DNA of 64,000 nt from Streptomyces sp. HSG2 (lineage in GTDB: Bacteria; Actinomycetota; Actinomycetes; Streptomycetales; Streptomycetaceae), in NCBI RefSeq assembly GCF_016598575.1, contig NZ_CP066801.1, positions 3,844,001 through 3,908,000 on the forward strand, written 5' to 3'. The notes beneath the pieces are model-generated. The model saw only the letters and a list, made by a program, of their open reading frames with translations, had not been told where the DNA came from and searched no databases. This document shows, piece after piece, positions 43,988 through 52,147 of this stretch. Both the position numbers and the translations under genes were made by a program. Positions within the stretch are counted from its first letter, which is position 1. Every line of letters begins with the position of its first letter.

Positions 43988-46900
43988 GCCGCCGCCTCCT
44001 GCGCTCCGTCAATGTCGGTGCCCTGCTGCTTGGTGTTCCCCTCGACCGGAGCGTCGGCAGGAAGCCCGGCTGCCAGTTCCTCCATGTGTAGGACCCGGTC
44101 CTCGGTGCGGTGGATGCGACGCAGGTCGTGCCCGTGGGTGGTGAGGAGCACTTCCTGGTAGGGGACGGCGGACAGCCGGTTCTTGAAGACAGACAGGGCC
44201 AGCTGCTGCCCCTGGATGTCGGCCACGGACGGCCGGTAGCCCTGCTCGAAACGATGCAGTAGGTCGAATAGGTCGAGCCGGATATCGAGCTCCGCTGTGC
44301 CGCCTTGACGCCCTGCCGGGTCCTGGTAGCTGAGCCGCAGCGAGGTCCGACCGGCTTCGATGTACGGGGAGGAATGCGCGGTGCCGGGTGAGAGACGGAA
44401 ACCCTCGGCGGGGAAGCGGCGGAAGCTCCGCACGGTGCCGTCGGGCACTTCGCGGACCTTCAGAGCGAGGGCGTCTCCGACGCGCTCCGGGGCCATCAGG
44501 CCCTCTCCCCGGTTGAGGGCGCGCAGGAGCGCGTCGCGTTCCTGGACGAGGTCGCCGTCAGCGGACAGGAGGTCCATGAAGCGCAGGACGGAGGGGTAGG
44601 GCAGCATCCGCTGCGCGCGTTCCTCGTCGTGGAGCTCGAAGTAGAGCAGGCGGCGGGCTGCGTCCAGGTAGCGGCGGTGCTCTTCGGCCTGGCTGTGGTG
44701 GGTGCCAGCCGACCGGGTGAGCTCGGCGAACAAGCCGGAGAGCAGGACACGGTCCCGGTCGCCCCGCCCGTCCACTGTTACCAACGCCCCGCTGTCCAGG
44801 AGGCCGGAGTAGTCCAGTCGGCGGTCGAGCCGAGGCTTGGGGGCGGCGGCGACGTCCGCCTCGCGGAGCAGTGAGAGCAGCCGGTCGCGCTCCTGCGGGG
44901 TGCCGTCGTCTGCCGGGGGTGTGCCCAGCTGCGCGGAGAAGTAGAAGCCGTCGAGGATGCGACGAACGTCGCCGTCCGCGTACAGCTGGTGGATCTCGGT
45001 GCAGTCGCGGCCCGAGGTGAGGGTGAAGGCGAGTGCCGAGCGCAGGTCGCGCAGGGTGATGTGGAGTTTGCCGCGAAGCTGGGTGAGCTCGTACACCCGG
45101 CGCAGCCGCCGTTTAGCCTGGGGGCCGGCCGAGGCGTGCTGGAAGGTCTGGGCGTTGTGCCGGGCATAGCAGACGGCAGCCAGGTCGCAGCTCGCGCAGT
45201 CCTCCCAGAAATTCTCGTGGGTCATCCGGTCGACCATGCGTTCCAGGAGCGACTCGCCGTCCTGCGGGACGCCGTCGGCGCCCACCAGCCGGGCGGACAC
45301 GTCTCGGGTGTTGAGGTTGACGACTGCCATGACCTGTCCGGTGCTGCCTCCGGCCAGGCCCGCATTGACGAGCTTGGAGAGGTGGGGGTACCGGTCGTGG
45401 CGGTGGCTGAGGAAGTCGATCAGCCGCCCCTCGTTGACGGCGATCAAACGCGTCTCTCCCCCGTCTCCCTGCCACCCCTCCTCCGAGGCACCCGCATAGG
45501 GGGCGAAGAAGTTCTCCAGGACCTCGTCCCCCACGGTGTCGCCCTCATCCTGGCTGCCGTCGTGGTTGGTGCGGAAGCGGTGCCCCTCCAGCGTGAAGTC
45601 GCTGCCGTTGGACCGGGGCGGGCCGAAGTCGGCGCCCAGCTCGCGGGCCTGGCGCTCGAAGTGCTCGAGGAAGGCGGTCTTGCCGTCGCCCGCGTTGCCG
45701 GTGACCACGACGAGTGCGTGCTCGCCCCGGCGGAGGGCGGGGATGAGCTCACGGTCGAGGGCGGTCTCGATGTATACGGACATGGCGCGCGGGTCGAGAC
45801 CGCGGGTGCCCCGGTTGGAACGGTGGCTCTGGCTGTACAGGGTCTGCAGGTGGCCGACGAACGGGTTGCTGTTCGGCTCGGAAGGCTCTGCCTCCTCGGG
45901 GCTGTCACCGGCGGGCGGCGCCGGCGGTACCTGCGGGCGCGCGGGCGAGGACGGGGCGGATGCGGAGACGTCCCGTGCGGACTGGAGGTCTTCCAGCGCT
46001 CGCAGCATTTCCTCGGCGGTGGTGAACCGTTCGGCCCGGTACGGAGAGACCGCCCTGAGGATGGTGTCGGCGAAGCCGGGAGCGAGGTCGCCGAACCCGC
46101 TGTAGGCGGTCCGGGGGTCGATGGGCCGGGCGCCTGGCAATGGACGGTTGGCGTCCCACGGGTAGTTCCCGCCGGTGAGCGCTTCGTACAAGGTGACGCC
46201 CAGCCCGAACAGGTCTCGATCGGTGTAGCCGCCGGCGTCGGCGGGGACCTGGTCGAGGTCGGGCGGGCTGTAGCGGGGGCTGGTGTAGGTGTGCCCCTCG
46301 GAGGAGTCGGAGGTCTTGGCGATCCCGAAGTCGATCAGTTTGACGCCGTCGTCAGTCCACAGCAGGTTGCTCGGCTTGATGTCGCAGTGCCAGACCCCGA
46401 GGTCATGGATGTGCCGCAGACCGCGCGCGGTGTCGATCGCCAGTCTGAGTACGTCCGCTGCCCCCATCCGCCCGCCCCGGATCACCTCGGCGACATCCTT
46501 CCCGTCGACGAACTCGAAGACCAGGTAGGGGTATTCATCCGGGGACGGCAGCCGGTCCGCGTCCACCATCGCCACCACGTTGGGGTGCGGCGCGCCCTGG
46601 AGCCGTGCCAGGACGTCGGCCTCGCGGCGCAGCCGCTCCAGAACGGAATCCCGGTCCCGCAGGACCAGCTTCACCGCCCGGTCGACACTCCTTATCGTGT
46701 CGTACACCCGGTAGGCCACCCCGAATGAGCCGGGACGGCCGAGCCTCCGACGCACCAGGTACTTGGTGCCGAGTTGGAAGTCGGCCGGCAGGTCCCGGTA
46801 GAACTCCGGGCCGTGCGGGGCCTCCAGGTCTCCCCCGCCGCTGCCGGAAGCGGGCGGCAGGGCCGGTGCGGCGGAGGAGCCGATGCGCTTGGCGGGTGCT

Positions 46901-48330
46901 CGGACGCCGACGGCGAGGTCGAGGCGGCGCAGTGCCTCGACGGCGGTGGGCCGCGCAGCGGGGTCCATGGCGCACAGAGTCTGGAGCCAGTGCGCGAGCT
47001 CGACCTGCACCCCGGCGCTCGTAAGGCCCCCAGCAGGCAGCTGCCCGGCTGCACCGGCCTGCTCGGTGGCGGAGGAGAAGGGCAGCTCCCCGGTGAGCAA
47101 CTGGTAGCCGATCACCCCGACCGCGTACACGTCCGCGGCCATGCCCATGGCCGAGGGCACGGCGTGGCACTCGGGGGCCAGATACGCCGGGTCGGCGACC
47201 TGGTGCGCCTGGACGTCCACGGTGTGGGGGCGGCGCTGGGCCGTCTTGGCGTACTCGAAGCCGGTCAGCATTGCCCGGCCGTCCTGGGCGATCAGGATGT
47301 TCGACGGGGTGAGCTCGCGGTGCGCGATCCGGCGGCTGTGGGCGTGTGCAAGACCGCGCAGGACGTCGCGGAGCGTCCGCAGTTTGGCGTCGGCGGTCAG
47401 CGGGTCGGCGCTTCCGCTACCGGTCAAGTGCAGTCGCAGAGCGTGTCCAGGCACGTCCTCAAAGACGGTGACGCACACGCCCTGGTCATCGTCGGCGAGG
47501 AAGTCCCGTACCCCTACGACGTTCGGGTGCGAAGGCAGTTTGCCGAGCGCCTCGTAGGCAATCCCGACCTGCCTGCGTTCGAACAGTCGCGCGGCCTCAG
47601 GGGCGTAGGGGTCGACCTTGCGCACCTGGAGCCGGACGGTCCCCGACCCCTGCACCATCAGGGCATGCTTGGCCCTGTACTCGGCGAGCACATCGATGCC
47701 ATCGGCGTGCTGTGACTCGCTGAGCTTCTCGATCACCTGCCAGTTACCGAACCGGAGCGGACCGGAGGGCGCGCGGGAGGCACCGCGGACGGCGCTGACG
47801 ATCGCCTCGTGGTGGGCGGAGACATCAGTGTCGAACCGGCCGGACACCACCGGCACCCGGCTGGCGTCGGCCAGCCGCCCGATCAGGCCGTCCAGGGCGA
47901 CGGTGGCCTTCGCGTCGCGTTGGAGCGGCGTGGAGTCGGTAAGGACAGCGTCCGGGGCGGTGAGGACCACCAAAGCGTCGGTGTGGAGCCGGGCGAGCGG
48001 CCGGTGGACGGTCTCCAGGACCGTCTTGAGCTGCTTGGCATGGCTCTGCAGCTTGGGGACCGGGCTGCGGAACGGGGCGCGGCGGGCCGGGTACCAGCGG
48101 CTGCCGTCGGCTTCGATTCGGCCGTAGGTGCCCTTCACGTCGATGACGTAGACCGCGTGTCCGGTCACCACGACGAGATCGACCTCGAAGGCTCTCTCCC
48201 GGTTCCGGCTCGGGATCTCGACAGAGTGCAGGACCGTCCAGTCGTCGGGAGCATGATCACGCAGGTGGGCGATCACTCTCCGCTCGGCATCGTTGACGGC
48301 CTCCCCAACAGCAACGATCCTGGCACCCAT
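43978..48330 (-). CDS. NERD-pseudokinase-Ser/Thr kinase-ATPase defence protein (MAD6/PglW-like)
   Basis: ATG 48330 shares one base with the specificity-subunit stop (TAATG). The 1450-residue protein has: (1) a NERD nuclease-related domain at about 15-125 with FEVDLVVVTGHAVYVIDVKG; (2) a kinase-like domain at about 205-490 that is degenerate (HRELTPSN near 337 and GFE for DFG near 355); (3) a second kinase at about 520-795 with AVKL, HCDIKPSN near 647 and DFG near 665, probably active; (4) a C-terminal P-loop ATPase with GNAGDGKTA near 876 and a four-cysteine-like CASCDLAAVC near 1043. PglW of Streptomyces phage growth limitation pairs NERD and kinase likewise. Confidence 0.87.
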   Translation of the reverse strand: MGARIVAVGEAVNDAERRVIAHLRDHAPDDWTVLHSVEIPSRNRERAFEVDLVVVTGHAVYVIDVKGTYGRIEADGSRWYPARRAPFRSPVPKLQSHAKQLKTVLETVHRPLARLHTDALVVLTAPDAVLTDSTPLQRDAKATVALDGLIGRLADASRVPVVSGRFDTDVSAHHEAIVSAVRGASRAPSGPLRFGNWQVIEKLSESQHADGIDVLAEYRAKHALMVQGSGTVRLQVRKVDPYAPEAARLFERRQVGIAYEALGKLPSHPNVVGVRDFLADDDQGVCVTVFEDVPGHALRLHLTGSGSADPLTADAKLRTLRDVLRGLAHAHSRRIAHRELTPSNILIAQDGRAMLTGFEYAKTAQRRPHTVDVQAHQVADPAYLAPECHAVPSAMGMAADVYAVGVIGYQLLTGELPFSSATEQAGAAGQLPAGGLTSAGVQVELAHWLQTLCAMDPAARPTAVEALRRLDLAVGVRAPAKRIGSSAAPALPPASGSGGGDLEAPHGPEFYRDLPADFQLGTKYLVRRRLGRPGSFGVAYRVYDTIRSVDRAVKLVLRDRDSVLERLRREADVLARLQGAPHPNVVAMVDADRLPSPDEYPYLVFEFVDGKDVAEVIRGGRMGAADVLRLAIDTARGLRHIHDLGVWHCDIKPSNLLWTDDGVKLIDFGIAKTSDSSEGHTYTSPRYSPPDLDQVPADAGGYTDRDLFGLGVTLYEALTGGNYPWDANRPLPGARPIDPRTAYSGFGDLAPGFADTILRAVSPYRAERFTTAEEMLRALEDLQSARDVSASAPSSPARPQVPPAPPAGDSPEEAEPSEPNSNPFVGHLQTLYSQSHRSNRGTRGLDPRAMSVYIETALDRELIPALRRGEHALVVVTGNAGDGKTAFLEHFERQARELGADFGPPRSNGSDFTLEGHRFRTNHDGSQDEGDTVGDEVLENFFAPYAGASEEGWQGDGGETRLIAVNEGRLIDFLSHRHDRYPHLSKLVNAGLAGGSTGQVMAVVNLNTRDVSARLVGADGVPQDGESLLERMVDRMTHENFWEDCASCDLAAVCYARHNAQTFQHASAGPQAKRRLRRVYELTQLRGKLHITLRDLRSALAFTLTSGRDCTEIHQLYADGDVRRILDGFYFSAQLGTPPADDGTPQERDRLLSLLREADVAAAPKPRLDRRLDYSGLLDSGALVTVDGRGDRDRVLLSGLFAELTRSAGTHHSQAEEHRRYLDAARRLLYFELHDEERAQRMLPYPSVLRFMDLLSADGDLVQERDALLRALNRGEGLMAPERVGDALALKVREVPDGTVRSFRRFPAEGFRLSPGTAHSSPYIEAGRTSLRLSYQDPAGRQGGTAELDIRLDLFDLLHRFEQGYRPSVADIQGQQLALSVFKNRLSAVPYQEVLLTTHGHDLRRIHRTEDRVLHMEELAAGLPADAPVEGNTKQQGTDIDGAQEAAAWR

Positions 48331-49754
48331 TACCCGGCGGCCTCCTCAATGGCGGCGGTGAGCAGCGCGAGCGCCTTGTCTTCGAGGACATCGGCTCGGT
48401 CGCGGCAGTTGTAGGCGTAGCGGACGGTGGCTGCAATGCGGGCGCGATCTTCCGGTGGAGCGAGCGGAACGGGCAGTGCTCTGAGGAACGTGGGGTGGTA
48501 CTCCTGCTGCTTCCCTCCCACGCTCATGGAGCGCAGTGCCCGGAACACGGCCTCGGACCTGAAGAAGGCGAAGAGATAGGCCCCGGATACCTCGGGATCA
48601 CCACTCACTACGCGCACGTAGTCCTGGCTATAGGCATGCTGCAACCACGAGCCCGTCACGAAGACCGAGCGACTGTAAACCTCGTTCTCACCAAGCGTGC
48701 CCCGTGCCGCAACCAAGATTGTCTCGTCCTGCAGACGGATATCGTCGGGAGCCTGGGCTTCGTTGATCCATCGTCCTTCGGGACGGAGCCAGAACGACTG
48801 CCGCTGCCCGATCAGACGAACACCGTGCTCCGGATCGCTATCGATCCTCTTGAACCGAGCCCCCGTACTCAAGGTTCCGCCAGAGCAGACCTCGCCCAAG
48901 GTAGAGCCCGGTACCGCGCCCAGCTTCTCGATCAATTGTCGTGCGCGAGGCGCGAAGTTCAGCGCCCGGATCGATGTTGGCCCCACGCTCTCCACCACGA
49001 ACCCGAGGTCCCGGTCCTGTTGGTGCCAGCCGACCTTGTTCAGCTCGGGCAGTCCGTTGCTGTCGAAGAAGTCCTTCGTCGCGGCCACTAGGTCCTTCTG
49101 ACACTGCGCCCGCAGCTCCGCGCTCTTCTCGATCAGCTTGTGGATCCGCTCCTCGAGCTTTGTATCGAACCGGGGCACCGGGAGCCCCGCGATGTGGTGC
49201 GGCTCAATGTGTTTCACGGCAGACCCGTAGACCGAGCCCCTGACAAGTACCTCGCCGAACTTGCTGAGCAGGAAGGCGAACAGGTAGCCGGACTTGATCT
49301 TCTCGGGGTCGGACTCGACCTTGACGATATCCTCCGACCCCCAGATACCTCCCATGTCGGGACGAACATAGGAGCGTCTACCAGCATTGAACCCCGACCG
49401 CGAGATCAAGGTCATCCCCGGCTTGAGCCTCAGATAGGACAGCGCGGCCGAGGTGGCGTCCGACTTCCGCAGCCGGGGAAGGCCGGTGAGGTCGGCCGCC
49501 ATCATGTCCTTCGTGCCGAGGAACGGCACGCTGTGCTCAGGGTCGGTCAGATAGACCCGTCGGAACATAGGACCGTTGAAGATTCCCCCGTTGTGCCCTT
49601 GCGTCAGGCTCGCCAGCGGCTCTGTCCTCGGAACCCGCTTGAGCATCTCCTTCATCGCCAGCGCGCCCGAGACATACGGCGATGCGTCCAGTCGGAGCCC
49701 ATGGGCGGCGAACCAGCCGGACATCACCGGGTTGGCGAGGTCGGCGACCTTCAT
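48330..49754 (-). CDS. Type I restriction-like specificity subunit (HsdS/MAD5-like)
   Basis: ATG 49754 overlaps the methyltransferase stop (ATGA). The 474-residue protein has two target-recognition halves. Each contains the typical short blocks of HsdS: FLGTKDMMAADLTGLPRLRK and SGYLFAFLLSKFGEVLVRGS in the first, QDETILVAARGTLGENEVYS and SGAYLFAFFRSEAVFRALRS in the second. Helical spacers follow each. It should direct the methyltransferase to a two-part DNA motif. No HsdR-type helicase gene accompanies it. Confidence 0.88.
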   Translation of the reverse strand: MKVADLANPVMSGWFAAHGLRLDASPYVSGALAMKEMLKRVPRTEPLASLTQGHNGGIFNGPMFRRVYLTDPEHSVPFLGTKDMMAADLTGLPRLRKSDATSAALSYLRLKPGMTLISRSGFNAGRRSYVRPDMGGIWGSEDIVKVESDPEKIKSGYLFAFLLSKFGEVLVRGSVYGSAVKHIEPHHIAGLPVPRFDTKLEERIHKLIEKSAELRAQCQKDLVAATKDFFDSNGLPELNKVGWHQQDRDLGFVVESVGPTSIRALNFAPRARQLIEKLGAVPGSTLGEVCSGGTLSTGARFKRIDSDPEHGVRLIGQRQSFWLRPEGRWINEAQAPDDIRLQDETILVAARGTLGENEVYSRSVFVTGSWLQHAYSQDYVRVVSGDPEVSGAYLFAFFRSEAVFRALRSMSVGGKQQEYHPTFLRALPVPLAPPEDRARIAATVRYAYNCRDRADVLEDKALALLTAAIEEAAG

Positions 49755-51892
49755 GCGCCCGCTCCCGCAGCCTCACGCGGGTCGATTCCCGGCACCGGGT
49801 ACTTGGCCCGAAACTCCCGGTACTTCTCCGCGATCACCGGCAGGTCATTGTCGATGACCTTCCTGCTGCGCCTCAGCGGCCGGACCACTTGCTTCCCTCG
49901 GATGTTGAGACGTTCGATCTCGACCGAGGTCTCGACCACGGGCTCGCCGTCGGGTGTGCGCTTGTACAGCTCGTTTCCGCGACGGTCGAAGCCGACTTTC
50001 TCGGCGACGGCCATGAAGACCGGATATGGCTTCTCCGTTTTCATCCTCCAGTTGCGTACTTCCTGCTCGGTCTTCCGCTTGAGGAAGAGCAGCGTGGTGA
50101 GGATGTTGACGTTGGCGTCGACGATGAAGGTCTCTACAGGAAGTTCAACGCTGGCAAGGACCCAGCAGCGCTCCAGGATGTAGCGGCGGATCGCCTCGTC
50201 GGTCGGTCCGGGATTCGACAGGATGCCGTTGGGAAGGACGATACCGATCCGCCCGCCGGGCTTGACCCACTCGATGGCCCGCTGGATGAAGAGCTGCTCA
50301 GGAGCCATGCTCTTCGGGGTGGTGGTCGTGCTTGCGGTGGGCTCTCCCGTCACCGGGTCGCGCCCCCACGACCGGGCGATGCCCTGACGGAAGTCGCCGA
50401 GCACTGACTCGTCGCTGATCGGGATGTCCGCGCCGAACGGCGGGTTGGACAGCACCACGTCCACGGTCTTGCCGAGCGGAATCCTCTTCTTCGCTTCCTC
50501 GACGTCCGCGAGGTGTCCGCGCGGGAAGGCGAGCGAATCCATGTGGAAGATATTGCCCGTGGTCTGCGCGAGCATCATGACGTCCATCGTCGTCGCCCGC
50601 ACCAGGAAGCGGTCGAAGTCGGCACCGAACAGGTGCTCCTTCGCATACTTCTTGAGAAGCTCAGGGTAGCGTTCCCGCTCCTCCTTGGTGTCGGGGAAGC
50701 CGAAGGTGCCTGCCTCCTTCTTCCAGCCGTCACGCAGGTGTTTGAGCGTGGCCTGGAGGAAGCCTCCGGTGCCGCAGGTCGGATCGAGGACGGTCTCGTC
50801 CGGCTGCGGGTCGAGCATCTCCACCATGAGGTCGACCGCGACGCGCGGGGTGAAGTACTGCCCCCGGTCTCCGCGCAGGTTGATGCCAACGAGTTCCTGG
50901 TAGGCGATGCCCTTTGCATCGATGTCCGAGGCGCTGAGGTCGTAGTGGGCGAGCTCGCTGACGATGAAGGCGAGCGCCTGGTCGGAGAGGGTGATCTCGT
51001 CGGTGGGCTTGAAGACCTCCCTGTACTCGCCCTTGACGTCCTCGAAGAGGCTCCGCACTCGCTTAGCGATGGCAGCACGCCCGTCTGCCTCGAACATCTC
51101 CTTCAGGCCGACCCGGAACCTTCCGTGCCCCGTGCCCCGGCTGACGCGCTCGTCGTACATCTTGGCGAACAGCAGGTAGAGGAACTGCCAGAAGGCGGCG
51201 TCCTTCGGCATGCCCTCGTTGCCGTGGATGTAGTTGTGGCAACGCCGGAAGGCGATCTTGAGCCTTTCCGGCTCGGCCACACGCAGCCGCTGGTGCGAGG
51301 CGACGGTACGGCTGCCGTCCGTCCCGTCGGCGATCTCCCAGTCGCTGCGGTCCTCGAAGCTGACCCCGAAGTCGTCGACCACCTTCTTGAGGAAGAAGAA
51401 GTCGGCACCGTCGGTCCACATGCCGTGAGCGCATAGCGGACGGCCTTCGTTGCCCATCAGTTCCTGGAGTTCCTCCAGGTCCTTCCGCGCCTGGTCGGGC
51501 ATGCGCAGCTTGAGGACGTTCTTGGTCTGCTTGGGCTCGGGCTTGCAGATCACCACCCGGCGCAGGTTGGCGGTGGTGTGGGGCATGCCGGACTCGAAGA
51601 CCGCGATGTCGGCTTTCTTGGTGCGCTTCCGCTTGGCCCCCTCTTCGCTGACCGTGAGGGCGAAATCACGCTCCATGTCGTCGGGGTCGATCCCGTACTC
51701 GTGGACGAGCGCGCGAGCGGTGCGCTGGCGGACCTTCTCCTTGGGCGTCTCCTTGATCGCCTCGCCGCTGATGTAGTCGGCGACCTCGCCCTCCTTCAGG
51801 GCCACGACCTGGGACTTTTCCTCGCCTGCTGCCTGGCCCGCGCTCTCTCCGGGCTGCTGCGGCATGTCCAGGTCCAAGGTCAGTTCCTCCAT
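49751..51892 (-). CDS. N6-adenine DNA methyltransferase (HsdM/MAD2-like)
   Basis: The 713-residue protein starts at ATG 51892. The first 150 residues include a basic segment (SEEGAKRKRTKKADIAVFES) resembling the N-terminus of type I M subunits fused to an R.HsdR-N-like region. The methylase core has the SAM motif DPTCGTGGFLQATLKHLRDG near residue 372 and the catalytic NPPF (VLSNPPFGADIP) near 480. It is expected to methylate adenine at host sites together with the adjacent specificity subunit and so mark self DNA. First gene of the five-gene overlapping block. Confidence 0.92.
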   Translation of the reverse strand: MEELTLDLDMPQQPGESAGQAAGEEKSQVVALKEGEVADYISGEAIKETPKEKVRQRTARALVHEYGIDPDDMERDFALTVSEEGAKRKRTKKADIAVFESGMPHTTANLRRVVICKPEPKQTKNVLKLRMPDQARKDLEELQELMGNEGRPLCAHGMWTDGADFFFLKKVVDDFGVSFEDRSDWEIADGTDGSRTVASHQRLRVAEPERLKIAFRRCHNYIHGNEGMPKDAAFWQFLYLLFAKMYDERVSRGTGHGRFRVGLKEMFEADGRAAIAKRVRSLFEDVKGEYREVFKPTDEITLSDQALAFIVSELAHYDLSASDIDAKGIAYQELVGINLRGDRGQYFTPRVAVDLMVEMLDPQPDETVLDPTCGTGGFLQATLKHLRDGWKKEAGTFGFPDTKEERERYPELLKKYAKEHLFGADFDRFLVRATTMDVMMLAQTTGNIFHMDSLAFPRGHLADVEEAKKRIPLGKTVDVVLSNPPFGADIPISDESVLGDFRQGIARSWGRDPVTGEPTASTTTTPKSMAPEQLFIQRAIEWVKPGGRIGIVLPNGILSNPGPTDEAIRRYILERCWVLASVELPVETFIVDANVNILTTLLFLKRKTEQEVRNWRMKTEKPYPVFMAVAEKVGFDRRGNELYKRTPDGEPVVETSVEIERLNIRGKQVVRPLRRSRKVIDNDLPVIAEKYREFRAKYPVPGIDPREAAGAGA

Positions 51893-52147
51893 CGACGTGC
51901 TGCTTCTTCCTTGTGCTCAACCGCGCCAGCGGCTGTCACCGCTGGGGTCGGATATGTCTGTCCGATGCCGCGAAGGTCCATTCACGGCCGCCACCTGCGA
52001 TTTTACGGTCACGGGTGCGGCGCTGTGACGATTCCCGCAGACTGACCAGTCCTGCGCTCTGCCGCTGCGCGACCCTACAAGATGGCACCGACAATCCCGG
52101 CCCTCCTGTCCGCTGGCTTTCCTGGCGGCGAACAGGAAGGCCGCTGG
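51893..52147. promoter_or_regulatory. Intergenic region upstream of the methyltransferase operon
   Basis: The 255 bp separate the AIPR gene from the overlapping five-gene block, so the latter may have its own promoter here. A small hairpin CCAGCGG-CTGTCA-CCGCTGG spans 51926-51945, between the probable promoter and the methyltransferase start. No gene is seen. Confidence 0.45.
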
